NCBI RefSeq assembly: GCF_938039245.1
Contig: NZ_CALHVN010000040.1
Span: 1-64,000 of the forward strand
Direction: 5' to 3'
DNA length: 64,000 nt
From: an uncultured Campylobacter sp.
GTDB taxonomy: Bacteria; Campylobacterota; Campylobacteria; Campylobacterales; Campylobacteraceae
The translations under genes were made by a program, and so were the position numbers. A model generated the notes under the pieces. It did no database searches. It saw only the letters and a program-made list of their open reading frames with translations, and had not been told where the DNA came from. Of this stretch, positions 28,109 through 37,991 are shown piece after piece; within the stretch, counting starts at the first letter, position 1; the number at the start of each line of letters is the position of its first letter.

Positions 28109-29200
28109 GTGAATGCAAAATTTCAAGCTGAGATGAAAGAGTTGGACGAGAAATTTGCTGCTATCCCCGAGGACGCAAAAAGGCGGTATGATAGGCACAG
28201 GTTTATCAGACGGGCGATTATGACGTACTGGTCGTCGACGTTTGTCGTTTTTTATCTTTTTGCGATGTTGGCGCCGTATTTAAAATCATTTTTTGTAAAC
28301 AACGGCATAGAATTGCCTCCTAAAATGTTTAGCTATATTCGGGGCGCTGTGATGATAGTTCTGCCTATTTGTGCTACTATTTATGTTTTAAGGCGAAGTA
28401 AAACTAAGCGATACAGCTATCTTTTCGTGAGGGATCAGCGCGCTAGCTTCCTGGCCTTTAGGATTGAAAATTTTGCCAGCATAGTTTTGATTTTATATCC
28501 GATTTTGCTTATTATCGGGTCGTTTTTCGTGAGGGATAGCGGCGGATACGGCGTTTATGCGTTTTTATACGGCCTTGTCGTGGCTCCGATTTGCTTGCTT
28601 GTTTTCGCTGTATGCTACTCTTTGAACATAAGCTCATATGAGCCCGCACCCAAGGATGCAGATCTGCGCAGGGAGTCCGGTCTAGCTCAAAGCGCGAAGT
28701 CCGCTAAGGAAAGACTCTGCGAGCTAAACGACCTGGACGCGGAATTTGATCAAATACCTTGGGGTTTAAAAAACCGTTACGACGTCCATAGGCTTATCAG
28801 GCGCGCTAGTATGGCATTTATCGGATTTAAGCTCATGGTTTCGTGGTTTGCGGGCTTTATAGGAAACATCTTAGGAGTTGCATACCTTGCCGTGGTGCTA
28901 ATTTTGCCGTATATTTTTACTAAAATTTACCTAAAAAGCTACCCTACGAAAAAATACAGCAAATTTTTTATAAAAAATCAGCGACTTTGTTTGGCGATTT
29001 TTACGGTTGAAAATTTAGCTAGCATTGCTTTGATCTTGTATCCGGTTGTTCTCATAGTAGCGGCTCTAATCGCTAGAAATGAGGAAAAGACGATGAGCTT
29101 GCTTTTGGGCGGTTCAAACGTACTGTCTGCTTGCCTTATTATTTTTGCGGCGTGCTATCTGTTTAACCGAAGTACATATATCCCAAAAGACGAGGCATAA
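28109..29200 (+). CDS. Membrane protein with two homologous halves
   Basis: 363 residues, no recognised family. Each half has a soluble lead of about 30 residues followed by four or so membrane helices. The halves are copies: LDEKFAAIPEDAKRRYDRHR and LDAEFDQIPWGLKNRYDVHR, both followed by [FL]IRRA; later ENFASIVLILYPILLI matches ENLASIALILYPVVLI. The boundary is near residue 190. The listed start is GTG at 28109; an in-frame ATG at 28133 is possible, and neither has a good ribosome binding site. The gene stands alone downstream of pflA. Function unknown. Confidence 0.65.
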   Translation: MNAKFQAEMKELDEKFAAIPEDAKRRYDRHRFIRRAIMTYWSSTFVVFYLFAMLAPYLKSFFVNNGIELPPKMFSYIRGAVMIVLPICATIYVLRRSKTKRYSYLFVRDQRASFLAFRIENFASIVLILYPILLIIGSFFVRDSGGYGVYAFLYGLVVAPICLLVFAVCYSLNISSYEPAPKDADLRRESGLAQSAKSAKERLCELNDLDAEFDQIPWGLKNRYDVHRLIRRASMAFIGFKLMVSWFAGFIGNILGVAYLAVVLILPYIFTKIYLKSYPTKKYSKFFIKNQRLCLAIFTVENLASIALILYPVVLIVAALIARNEEKTMSLLLGGSNVLSACLIIFAACYLFNRSTYIPKDEA

Positions 29201-29557
29201 TTAAATTTAAGCATGCTTGACGCGGTTTTTGCGGACGCGACAGGGCGACAAATTTGGGCGGTTGTGTAAAATTGGCTCGCCTAAACCCGGTTTGGCAGGC
29301 AAGCCTAAATTTGACGAGACTTGCCATCCGCGCTAAAAAGCGTTAAATTTAACGCGACTAAAACCTGCAAGCGGGCTTTAGATTAGGGTCTAAATAAATT
29401 CAAATTTGACCGCATAGCCGAACTTGGTTTTAAAGTATGTGTCAAATTTGAGCGAGTTTGGGGCGTTATGGCTTTGACGAACGGTTTAAATTTAACGAAT
29501 CAGCGGCTAAATTTGTATAGCAAATCGCTCAAATTTAGCCGACTTTATTTACGAAAT
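29201..29557. other. Gene-free stretch
   Basis: Spacer between convergent genes (the two-halved membrane protein and PBP1A). It has many CAAATTTGA-type words but no gene and no clear T-tailed hairpin. Confidence 0.45.
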
Positions 29558-31483
29558 TTAAAAAATCAGCCCCTCGTCGTCTTGTTTTATTAGCATATCC
29601 TGGGCGTCGGGTTTAGGTACGGGCGAGATCTTCGTATAGATCTCCGCTAAGCCCTCGTGCGCGGTATGAAAGACGCCTTCAGGCTCGATGAAGGTTTTTT
29701 GTTTTAGCGGGTACTCCTTCATATAGCTTTCCATAAATTTCTTAAACACCGGAGCCGCCGTGCGTCCGCCGCCCTCGACCTTTCTCATCGGCGTATTATC
29801 GTCGTTGCCGTACCACACTAGCACCTCGACCTCGGGCGTAAATCCGCAAAACCACGCATCGACGTTATTATTCGTCGTGCCCGTTTTACCCGCGACTTGC
29901 ACGCCGTTTAGCCTGGCGTTTTGCCCGGTGCCGCGCTCTACTACCGTCCTCATCATATCGGTCATCAGATATGCCTGCTCGGGTTCCGTAATAAATACGC
30001 GCGCAGGCTCGAAAACGGCTTCTAAATTTTGATAGTTTATAATGCGTTTTATGAGGCTTGGCTCTACGATTTCGCCGCCGTTTGGAAACATCGAGTAAAA
30101 TTTAGCAAACTCTAACGGCGAGATGCCGAAGCTACCAAGCGCGATGGAGAGGTTTTTAGGGATGTTTTTAAAGCCCATCTCGGTTAGCTTTTTATAAGCC
30201 GTATCAAGTCCGATCTCGTCGAGTAAATTTATCGTAGCGAGGTTACGTGACTGGCGTAGAGCCTCTCGCAGCGTGATATAGCCCTGGAAGCCGCCGCTAT
30301 AGTTTTTCGGTCGCCACTCGTACTGGCTGCCTTCGTTAAAAACCCTTGATATATCGGCGGCCTTGCTCATCGGCGAGTAGCCCATGTCTAGGGCGATTTG
30401 ATAGATAAAGGGCTTAAAGCTAGAGCCAGGTTGGCGCATACTCTGCGTGGCGCGGTTGTAGCTGCTTTTGGCATAGTCTACGCCGCCTACTAGTGCGAGG
30501 ATCTCGCCCGTTTTAGGTAGCGTAACGACGATAGCGCCGTTTAGGATACTGGCGTTTGCATCTTTGTTGCGTTTTAGTATCTCGTTGTAGCCGTATTTTA
30601 GCGCCTCAGACGCCATATCTTGCACCTTTAAATCAACGCTGGTTTCGATGACGTAGCCGCCGGTTTTGATATCCTCAAAGCGCTTTGAGGCCTCTTTTAG
30701 CACCTCGTCCACGATATACGGGGCTTTGTTTTGCGTGAGGGTGTCGTCAAAAACTACGGGCTGCTCGACTAGCGCGGCTTTGTACTCTGCGTCGCTGATC
30801 CAGCCTAGTGCGTTCATCCTTGCTATGACGTTGTTTGCGCGGCTAAGCGATAGATCTAGGTGACGGGTCGGGTCGTAGGTGCTAGGCGCCTTTGGTAAGC
30901 CCACTAGGATAGCGATCTCTTTTAGCGTGAGCCCGTCAAGCTCCTTTCTAAAGTATCCTTTTGCCGCGGTTTTTATACCGTGATAGCCGTGTCCTAGATA
31001 GACGTGATTTAGGTAGCGCTCTAAAATTTGCTCTTTGGTTAGCTCGTTTTCCAGTTTCATCGAGATGATCATCTCTTTTAGCTTACGAGTTAGCTTTTTT
31101 TCTCTGGTTAATACCATGTTTTTAACAAGCTGCTGCGTGAGCGTGCTAGCGCCCTCTACTAGTTTACCCGCTTTTATGTCCTTAACGATAGCTCGCGTGA
31201 TGGCCTCAGGGTTTACGCCGCCGTGTTCAAAAAAGCTCGTATCCTCGATCGCTACTAGCGCCTCTATGACGCGCGGCGGGATGTCCTCGTACTTGACGTA
31301 GATTCTATTTTCGTCAAAGATATTTGCGATGAGTTCGCCGTTTCTATCGTAAATTTGAGTCGTGAGCTTTGGCTTAAAATCGATGATATTTGACGCATCA
31401 AAGGTAACTTGCGAGTAAAGATACGCAAACGCCGCGCTCAGCGAAACGAAGACAATAAACAAAATAGAAGCTAGAATTCTCAT
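29558..31483 (-). CDS. pbpA: Penicillin-binding protein 1A (bifunctional)
   Basis: 641 residues with one N-terminal membrane anchor (about 5-24). The glycosyltransferase domain has the catalytic Glu in AIEDTSFFEHGG (E80). The transpeptidase domain has SxxK in GSSFKPFIYQ, the SRN motif in RQSRNLATIN and KTGT in VAGKTGTTNN. It polymerises and cross-links peptidoglycan in the periplasm. It overlaps maf by 4 nt. The PBP1A - maf - alaS neighbourhood is the same as in C. jejuni. Confidence 0.95.
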   Translation of the reverse strand: MRILASILFIVFVSLSAAFAYLYSQVTFDASNIIDFKPKLTTQIYDRNGELIANIFDENRIYVKYEDIPPRVIEALVAIEDTSFFEHGGVNPEAITRAIVKDIKAGKLVEGASTLTQQLVKNMVLTREKKLTRKLKEMIISMKLENELTKEQILERYLNHVYLGHGYHGIKTAAKGYFRKELDGLTLKEIAILVGLPKAPSTYDPTRHLDLSLSRANNVIARMNALGWISDAEYKAALVEQPVVFDDTLTQNKAPYIVDEVLKEASKRFEDIKTGGYVIETSVDLKVQDMASEALKYGYNEILKRNKDANASILNGAIVVTLPKTGEILALVGGVDYAKSSYNRATQSMRQPGSSFKPFIYQIALDMGYSPMSKAADISRVFNEGSQYEWRPKNYSGGFQGYITLREALRQSRNLATINLLDEIGLDTAYKKLTEMGFKNIPKNLSIALGSFGISPLEFAKFYSMFPNGGEIVEPSLIKRIINYQNLEAVFEPARVFITEPEQAYLMTDMMRTVVERGTGQNARLNGVQVAGKTGTTNNNVDAWFCGFTPEVEVLVWYGNDDNTPMRKVEGGGRTAAPVFKKFMESYMKEYPLKQKTFIEPEGVFHTAHEGLAEIYTKISPVPKPDAQDMLIKQDDEGLIF

Positions 31484-32028
31484 AAAAACGCCTTTAAAAT
31501 TTTCACGTTTAGCCCCATTGCGGTGCTAGTTTCGCCGTTTTGGCTTAGGATATATTTTTTGTTGAAATTTTCTATCGTCATGGCTCCTGCCTTGCCCTGC
31601 CAAAGATCGCCCGATAGGTAGTTTTGCAAGTCGGCTTCGTCAAATTTGGCAAATTTATACTCGGCAAAGCTTACGTTAAAAAGCTCGAATTTCTCGCCTA
31701 AAAATATCGTCGCGGTTACGATCCTAGCGGTGCTACCGCTTTGCATTTTTAGCATTTTAAAAGCTTCTTTTTCGTCTTTTGCTTTGCCTAAAATTTTACC
31801 GCCACATACGACGACGCTATCGGCGAAAATGACGTTTTTTGCGCCGCTATTTGCCTTTAAAAACTGCTCTTTTTTTGCCGCGACTACCTTTTGGACGTAG
31901 ATGTGCGGCGGTAAATTTTTATCTACGCCGCCCTCGTCGTAGTTAAAGAAGATTTGCTCGAAATTTATTCCGCTTTGCTTTAAAATTTTCGCTCGCGTTT
32001 GCGAACTTGAGGCCAAAAAAATCATCAA
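31480..32028 (-). CDS. maf: Maf-family nucleotide pyrophosphatase
   Basis: 182 residues. It opens with the Maf motif SSQTRAKILKQSG and has FADSVVVCGGKILGKAKD, corresponding to the conserved T/S-D-T-V region (here ADSVV). Maf proteins hydrolyse dTTP, UTP or modified nucleotides and have been linked to septum formation. It overlaps both neighbours (pbpA and the four-helix protein) by 4 nt, so the three are one operon. The DTVV to DSVV change is within what the family tolerates. Confidence 0.88.
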   Translation of the reverse strand: MMIFLASSSQTRAKILKQSGINFEQIFFNYDEGGVDKNLPPHIYVQKVVAAKKEQFLKANSGAKNVIFADSVVVCGGKILGKAKDEKEAFKMLKMQSGSTARIVTATIFLGEKFELFNVSFAEYKFAKFDEADLQNYLSGDLWQGKAGAMTIENFNKKYILSQNGETSTAMGLNVKILKAFL

Positions 32029-32519
32029 AACTCCCTATATGCTATGCCAAGATAAGTCGCTAGCAGCGCGAACGCAACGTTTAGCGGGATGAAATAATAA
32101 ATCGTAACGATGAGATTCTCGTGAAGCTCGACGTATTCGCTATTTTTAAATGCTTTTACGGCCTTGTTTAGACGATAAGTAACATAAATTATATTTAGGA
32201 GCAAAAAGCCGTAAAGAGCCCACTTCGTCGTTAAAACCGTGTCTAGCATAGGATCGGCGGTTTTTGCCGCGCTTTCCTTAGCCAGCATCGGACCTGTCGC
32301 GCCTATGATTAAAATCGATCCATAAACCGCGTATCCTAGGCGCTTCATCATCGAGATTATCGTATCGTAGCTCTGTGCGTCGTTGCCTAAATTCTTCATA
32401 AAAAATTTAGCCATTAGTAAAAAATTCGCCTGAAATCCGATAAAAACGATAACAGCAAGGATATGGACGAAAGGTAAGGCGTTATCGATTCTTGCAAAAG
32501 CTATATTAAATTCAGGCAT
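32025..32519 (-). CDS. Four-helix inner-membrane protein (DUF2269/CopD-like)
   Basis: 164 residues with four hydrophobic segments (about 15-38, 60-82, 100-120, 138-160). A His in the first helix (LPFVHILAVIVF) and another in ELHENLIV fit the CopD/DUF2269 pattern, where such residues may bind metal or heme, but the match is from memory and loose. It lies between alaS and maf and overlaps maf by 4 nt. Function not established. Confidence 0.6.
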   Translation of the reverse strand: MPEFNIAFARIDNALPFVHILAVIVFIGFQANFLLMAKFFMKNLGNDAQSYDTIISMMKRLGYAVYGSILIIGATGPMLAKESAAKTADPMLDTVLTTKWALYGFLLLNIIYVTYRLNKAVKAFKNSEYVELHENLIVTIYYFIPLNVAFALLATYLGIAYREF

Positions 32520-32966
32520 TTGCCCCCTTTGATTTTAAAATTTGTTTGTTTAAGTTCACCCTTGTCGGCGCCGAAATTTAACGACTTAATGCGCGGACAA
32601 AATTTTGGGCTTAGTTTATAAGCTATTAACTCCACGCATTTTTACTTTAAATTTAATCCTAGAAACCAAATAAATTAGGTTTGTAGCTTTATCCTAAATT
32701 TAGTATTAAAACCTACTTGAAACTCGCTTTAAGCCCCTTGAGATCAAATTTAGCCGGATTTTGGGTTAAATTTTACGGCTATTTTTGAGCTCGTTTTTAA
32801 ATTTTAATTTAATAAAAATTGACGCTATAAACTAGCCCATTAAATTTGCCGACTTTCGACTATTTTAATTTAGCCTAGTTAAAGGTAGCTCAAATTTGCT
32901 TTAAATTTTACGCCTCAAAACCGCGGTCAAATTTAAGATAGCCGCTTAAATTTGACCGACGCGAGT
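32520..32966. other. Intergenic region between alaS and the four-helix protein
   Basis: No gene. It is AT-rich in the middle and contains the strong alaS-proximal hairpin at 32924-32958. Promoter signals for the operon starting at 32519 should lie near its left end but none stands out. Confidence 0.4.
32924..32958. terminator. Hairpin downstream of alaS
   Basis: Perfect 14-bp arms CGGTCAAATTTAAG / CTTAAATTTGACCG separated by 7 nt, beginning 9 nt after the alaS stop. A terminator role is likely, although the following T-run on the minus strand is short (TTTT). The arms again carry the AAATTT word. Confidence 0.6.
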
Positions 32967-35516
32967 TTATTTTTCAAGCTTTACTTTAGCAAATTCTAGC
33001 GCCTGCCTAACCGCATCCTCGATGGCTAGTACGTTTTTACCGCCTGCGGTTGCGAAGTCGTCTTTGCCGCCGCCGTTTCCGCCTAAAATTTGCGCCGTAA
33101 ATTTGACCCATTCGCCCGCTTTTAAAGCCGCATTTTTCACGCCTGCTGCCAGAGCGATTTTGCCCTCTTCGTTTACTTGCACGAGCAGGATCGCCGCCTT
33201 TTCGTTCTCGTTTTTAAACTCGTCTATCGTGGCTTTTATATCGCCGCCGTCAAGCACCGCGACACAAAGCTTGGTTTCGTTTACGTTCACTACCGCCAGC
33301 GCGTGCGCGTCTTTGGCTTGCTTGGTCTTGTCTTTTAGGCTTTTTATCTCGGCTTTTAGTTTTTTTACCGCATTCATCGGCTCGGCGCTTTTTAGCTCGG
33401 TTTTTAGCTCCTCGATCTCGCCACGCCAGGCTTTTGCTAGATTTAGCGCGGCCTTAGAGCATACGGCCTCGATCCTACGCACGCCCGCGCTTACGCCGCT
33501 TTCTTTGGTGATAAAAAACGCGCCGATTTGGCTTAAATTGCTCACGTGCGTACCGCCGCAAAGCTCCTTGCTAACCTCGCCGAAGCTTAGCACGCGCACC
33601 TTGTCGGCGTACTTCTCGCCAAATAACGCGATAGCGCCGCTGTTTTTGGCATCCTCGATGTCCATTATCTCCGTTTTTGCTTCTATATTTTCGCTAATCG
33701 CGGCATTGACGAAATTTTCGATCTTCGTCAGCTCCTCCGCCGTCACTGCCTTTGGATGCGAGAAGTCAAATCTGAGTCTGTTTGCCTCGACGCTAGATCC
33801 GGCCTGCGCGATATGTGTTCCCAGCACGCTTCTAAGCGCAGAGTGGAGTAGGTGCGTGGCGCTGTGATGGCGCGCGATCTCGGCTCTTTGCTCACTTACT
33901 TTTAGCTTTACGGTATCGCTGATTTTTAGCTCTTTTTTAACCGCGACGTTTGATAAGCTTAACCCGAAAAATTTCTGCGTATCTAGTACGTCGGCCGCAT
34001 CTGCGATCTCGCCGCTATCGCCTGCCTGGCCGCCGCTTTGCGCGTAAAAAGGCGTCACGTCAAACATCGCCCAGCCTTGCTCGCCTGCTTTTAAAATTTG
34101 AGTTTGCTTAAAGTCCTCGTCAAGTAGCGCTAAAACCTTGCTCGTGCGCTCAAGCTCCTCGTAGCCGCTAAATTTATTTTCGCCGAATTTCTCTAAAAGC
34201 GCCTTAAAATCGCCCTTTGCGCTCTTGTCGCCGCTGCCTTTCCAAGCAGCTTTAGCGCGCGCTTTTTGCTCGCTCATTAGCTCGTCAAATTTAGCTTCGT
34301 CTACTTTGAGTCCCTTTTCGCGTAGCATGTCGGCCGTGAGATCTAGCGGAAATCCGAATGTATCGTAAAGCTTAAACGCAGCCTCGCCGCTAAAAATATC
34401 TTTCGTGTGCGCTAGCTCGCTCTCAAAAAGCTCTAGTCCGCTTGCTATCGTGGCTAAAAATCTTTCTTCTTCGAGCCTGATTTGCTCTTTTACCGCCGCT
34501 TTTTTCTCGTTTAGGTAGGCGTAGTGGCCGCCCATTAGCTCGCAAACTTTATCGACGAGACGGTACATAAAGGGCTCTTTTATACCTAGTAGATATCCGT
34601 GTCTGATCGCGCGGCGTAGGATGCGGCGAAGCACGTAGCCGCGGCCCTCTTTGTCAAATGTAGTGCCCTGAGCTAGCAGGAAAGTTACCGAGCGGATGTG
34701 GTCGCTGATGACGCGGTAGCTAGCGCCGCTCTCGTAAGCGTAAGGCTTGCCGCAAAGCTTTGCGACTTCTTTGATAAGAGGCATAAAAAGCGAGCTATCG
34801 TAGTTGCTAAATTTACCTTCCATTATCGCCGTGACGCGCTCAAGTCCCATGCCCGTGTCGATGCTCGGTTTTGGTAGCGGAGTTAGCTTGCCGTCGCTAC
34901 TGCGCTCGTACTGCATGAAGACTAGGTTCCAAATTTCAAGAAATCTATCTCCGTCGCCGCCCATGTAGTCCTCAGGCGTGTTAAAGTGCTCGCCGCCTTG
35001 GTCGTAAAAGATCTCGCTGCATGGTCCGCACGGTCCCGTATCGCCCATCTGCCAGAAGTTATCGTGATCGCCGAATCTATAAATGCGCTCCTTTGCGATG
35101 TGCTGCTCCCATAGCGCAAACGCCTCGTCGTCGCTCTCGTGAACCGTGACGTATAGGCGGTCTTTTGGTAGTTTTAACACCTGCGTCACAAACTCCCATG
35201 CATACGCGATCGCGTCTTTTTTGAAATACTCGCCGAAGCTAAAATTTCCCAGCATCTCAAAAAACGTGTGATGGCGCGCGGTGTAGCCGACGTTGTCTAG
35301 GTCGTTGTGCTTGCCGCCTGCGCGGATGCAGGTCTGGCAGCTCGTGCGGATCGGCGGAGTAGGGCGCGGCACTTCGCCGGTGAAAATGCTCTTAAACGGC
35401 ACCATGCCGGCGTTTGTAAAAAGTAGCGTAGCGTCGTTTGGCACTAGCGGCGCAGACGGGATGATCTCATGACCTTTGCTTGCAAAAAAATTTAAATAAG
35501 CCTCTCTAATATCCAT
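32967..35516 (-). CDS. alaS: Alanyl-tRNA synthetase
   Basis: 849 residues, class II synthetase. The catalytic core opens with [20 protein letters not shown]; the editing domain has [12 protein letters not shown] and [13 protein letters not shown], which together bind zinc; the C-terminal C-Ala domain ends with [15 protein letters not shown]. The length is normal for Campylobacter. It is transcribed alone or ahead of the downstream operon (450-bp gap) and is divergent from the oxidoreductase-hemH pair, as in C. jejuni. Confidence 0.97.
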   Translation of the reverse strand: MDIREAYLNFFASKGHEIIPSAPLVPNDATLLFTNAGMVPFKSIFTGEVPRPTPPIRTSCQTCIRAGGKHNDLDNVGYTARHHTFFEMLGNFSFGEYFKKDAIAYAWEFVTQVLKLPKDRLYVTVHESDDEAFALWEQHIAKERIYRFGDHDNFWQMGDTGPCGPCSEIFYDQGGEHFNTPEDYMGGDGDRFLEIWNLVFMQYERSSDGKLTPLPKPSIDTGMGLERVTAIMEGKFSNYDSSLFMPLIKEVAKLCGKPYAYESGASYRVISDHIRSVTFLLAQGTTFDKEGRGYVLRRILRRAIRHGYLLGIKEPFMYRLVDKVCELMGGHYAYLNEKKAAVKEQIRLEEERFLATIASGLELFESELAHTKDIFSGEAAFKLYDTFGFPLDLTADMLREKGLKVDEAKFDELMSEQKARAKAAWKGSGDKSAKGDFKALLEKFGENKFSGYEELERTSKVLALLDEDFKQTQILKAGEQGWAMFDVTPFYAQSGGQAGDSGEIADAADVLDTQKFFGLSLSNVAVKKELKISDTVKLKVSEQRAEIARHHSATHLLHSALRSVLGTHIAQAGSSVEANRLRFDFSHPKAVTAEELTKIENFVNAAISENIEAKTEIMDIEDAKNSGAIALFGEKYADKVRVLSFGEVSKELCGGTHVSNLSQIGAFFITKESGVSAGVRRIEAVCSKAALNLAKAWRGEIEELKTELKSAEPMNAVKKLKAEIKSLKDKTKQAKDAHALAVVNVNETKLCVAVLDGGDIKATIDEFKNENEKAAILLVQVNEEGKIALAAGVKNAALKAGEWVKFTAQILGGNGGGKDDFATAGGKNVLAIEDAVRQALEFAKVKLEK

Positions 35517-35702
35517 AGTTTTTTCCTGATTAAAGTTTTAAAATAGGGCTGATTTTATCATAAATTTGATAAAACTTGTTTGAGGCTAAACAATAAAAAC
35601 GGTTGTAAAAAAGCTGGAAAAATCTAAAAATAGGGCGCATTATCCGTTTAATTACCGTTTTTTACTATAATTATTTTAAAAACATTAAAATTTGGGATTA
35701 AT

Positions 35703-36563
35703 ATGAAGAAAAAAGTTGCGATCATAGGCTTTACGGGCAATGCCAAAATTTATTACAATGAGCTGCGTCGCTCGGAAAATTTCGAGCTGGTTGGAATATT
35801 TGACGGAGTGCAAAATCACGAAATTTGCACGCGCATACCGTTTTTTAACAACATAAACGATCTTTTAAGTTCCGTTAAAATCGACGCCATAATCGTCACC
35901 GACACGCACAAGCACTTAAATTTAATACCAAAGTGCCTAAATTTTATAAAATTTATCATGCTTGATCCGTGGCTTTGCAAATCAGGTGAGATAAGAGAAT
36001 TAAAATACTGCTTTAAGCCCCAAAATATCGGTGCTTACGTAGCTTTTACGGATAGGTTTAATCCCGTGATAGCCTCTATAAAAAAGGAGCTCGCTAAAGA
36101 AAGGGAAATTTTCTCGCTAAATATCTCGCGCGGTTTTAACAAAGGCGTAAATTTACAGCTGGAAATTTTAAAAAACGTCGATTTAGCAAGGTTTGTAACG
36201 GGTAGCGAAGTGGTGTTTGGCAACAAAATCTCTATCCAAAATGAAGACAAAAGAAGCGAAACCGATGCGCTTTTTCAGCTTAAATTTAAAAATCAAACCT
36301 TAGCCAGCATTCACAACTCGAAGCGATTTAAAGCCGAGCGATTTACGATCGAATTTGCCGCGAGCGGGGGCGTGTATTTCGGCGATATGTCGGGTCTTAA
36401 GCTAAACAAATATACTCTTGAGGGACAGCAAAATTTGAAAGTTTACGGCGATGTTTCGCCGGCTAAAGCATTGTTTGCAGAGTTTTATCAAGCTTGTTGC
36501 GGCGCAAAAAGCGATCTAAGCACGCTTGAAGACGCGCTAAAGGCTCAGGAGATTTGCGAATGA
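35703..36563 (+). CDS. Gfo/Idh/MocA-family oxidoreductase
   Basis: 286 residues. An N-terminal Rossmann fold (KKVAIIGFTGNAKIYYNELR; the usual GxGxxG is loosened to GFTGNA) binds NAD(P), followed by a C-terminal substrate domain. The family works on sugars and related alcohols or imines, but nothing here shows the substrate. The usual catalytic EKP motif appears replaced around LDPWLCKSGE, so the activity may be unusual. It overlaps hemH (ATGA), the same neighbour as C. jejuni Cj0504c. Confidence 0.78.
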   Translation: MKKKVAIIGFTGNAKIYYNELRRSENFELVGIFDGVQNHEICTRIPFFNNINDLLSSVKIDAIIVTDTHKHLNLIPKCLNFIKFIMLDPWLCKSGEIRELKYCFKPQNIGAYVAFTDRFNPVIASIKKELAKEREIFSLNISRGFNKGVNLQLEILKNVDLARFVTGSEVVFGNKISIQNEDKRSETDALFQLKFKNQTLASIHNSKRFKAERFTIEFAASGGVYFGDMSGLKLNKYTLEGQQNLKVYGDVSPAKALFAEFYQACCGAKSDLSTLEDALKAQEICE

Positions 36564-37492
36564 GACTTATTTTGCTACTAAACATGGGCGGGCCAAACGA
36601 CCTTAGCGAGGTTGAAGTTTTTTTAAAAAATATGTTTAACGACCCCTGTATTTTGGGGATAAAAAGCCAGCTCTTGCGTAAAATCGCCTCATTTGCGATA
36701 ACAAAATCCCGTCTAAAAACCGCGCAAAACAACTACCGTCAAATCGGCGGCAAGTCGCCTATCTGCGAGCTTACGGCTAGGCTTTGCGGTAAAATTTCGC
36801 ATTTTTTAGAGGACGACGAGACGGCGGCATTTGCGATGAACTATACGCCGCCTTTTACAAAGGACGTTTTGGCCGAGTTTGCGCAGGCCTCGGAGATCGT
36901 CGTTTTCCCGCTATATCCGCATCACTCTATCACCACCGTGACGTCAAGTCTAAACGACTTTAAAAAGGCGTGCCGCGAGCTAAATTTAAAGGCGAAAATA
37001 AAAATCGTCGAGCCGTTTTTTGCGGACGATAGATATAACGAGATCATCGCAGACTGCATCGAAAAAAGCGCGCGTAATCTAAATACGGACGATATAACGC
37101 TAGTGTTTTCGGCGCACTCTTTGCCGCAAAAAATCATCGATGCAGGCGATGTTTACGAGGAGCACGTCAAGCGGCACGTTCAAATTTTAACCGAAATTTT
37201 GGAGAAGCGAGGGGTTAAATTTAAGCAAACGATGCTGGCGTATCAATCAAGACTAGGCCCCGTAAAATGGCTAGAACCCTCGCTAAATCAGGTCTTAGCC
37301 GAGCTAAAAGATAAAAAAGCGCTCATCTATCCGATCTCGTTTTGTATCGACAACTCCGAGACCGTTTTTGAGCTATCAAAGGAATTTAAGCGTATCGCAG
37401 ACGAGCTAAAATTTGATTTTTACGACGTCGTAGCCTGCCCAAACGATGATGATAAATTTGCTAAATTTATCGCAGGTAAAGCTAGGGAATAA
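36560..37492 (+). CDS. hemH: Ferrochelatase
   Basis: 310 residues from the ATG at 36560, which overlaps the TGA of the upstream gene; a TTG two codons earlier is less likely. The enzyme inserts Fe2+ into protoporphyrin IX (or coproporphyrin III) as the last step of heme synthesis. Visible are the opening LLLNMGGPNDLSEVEVFLKN, the metal-binding His in SAHSLPQKII and the Glu region in CIDNSETVFEL. The length fits the short bacterial form. Heme supply matters for Campylobacter cytochromes. Confidence 0.93.
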   Translation: MRLILLLNMGGPNDLSEVEVFLKNMFNDPCILGIKSQLLRKIASFAITKSRLKTAQNNYRQIGGKSPICELTARLCGKISHFLEDDETAAFAMNYTPPFTKDVLAEFAQASEIVVFPLYPHHSITTVTSSLNDFKKACRELNLKAKIKIVEPFFADDRYNEIIADCIEKSARNLNTDDITLVFSAHSLPQKIIDAGDVYEEHVKRHVQILTEILEKRGVKFKQTMLAYQSRLGPVKWLEPSLNQVLAELKDKKALIYPISFCIDNSETVFELSKEFKRIADELKFDFYDVVACPNDDDKFAKFIAGKARE

Positions 37493-37532
37493 AATTTGCT
37501 TGTAAAAATGCATCTTGTATAAAGGATGCAAA

Positions 37533-37991
37533 ATGACGATCGAAGAGCAGAAATTTATCCAAAAGATTTTGGCCGAACTCGCGCAAAAAGCTGCGCAAAA
37601 TAGCGCAAAAGCGGCAAACGAGGGCGACTTTGAAAAGGAGCTTAAAAGAGCGGCAGAGCCGGTAAAAACCTCCAAAGAGCCCGATGTGGAGGGGTTTAAA
37701 AGGACTCTTACCGAGCTTGGCGCGGCCGGATATTTATCGCAGATGAACGAACAAAAAATCCAAGAAAAACTAAGAGCCAAAAAAGAGGAGCTGATGGAAG
37801 CTCTAGGGCTAAATACCGATATGAAAAAAAGTCTAAGAGACGAGCTTGAAGCCGTGCTAGACGAGCTTTTGACTAAATATGAAAAAGAGCTGCGAGCTAG
37901 TTTGCAAAGCAACTCATTACTAGAAAAACAGCAAGCTTTGCAGAATAAAAATCCGTCGATGCTAGGCTCGGCTCTGCTGGGAATCGTATAA
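37533..37991 (+). CDS. Small coiled-coil protein of unknown function
   Basis: 152 residues, starting at the ATG at 37533, which has AAAGGA 7 nt upstream; an upstream in-frame ATG at 37515 lacks such a site. The protein is almost wholly helical, Ala/Glu/Lys-rich, with heptad-like stretches (IQEKLRAKKEELMEALGLNT and LRDELEAVLDELLTKYEKEL). No signal peptide or membrane segment. No family recognised. It follows hemH by 40 nt in the same direction and may be in that operon. Confidence 0.6.
   Translation: MTIEEQKFIQKILAELAQKAAQNSAKAANEGDFEKELKRAAEPVKTSKEPDVEGFKRTLTELGAAGYLSQMNEQKIQEKLRAKKEELMEALGLNTDMKKSLRDELEAVLDELLTKYEKELRASLQSNSLLEKQQALQNKNPSMLGSALLGIV

Noticed and set aside
33022..33867. Rightward frame of 281 codons inside alaS
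   Set aside because: Shadow of alaS on the opposite strand, low-complexity composition (Ser, Phe, Ala).
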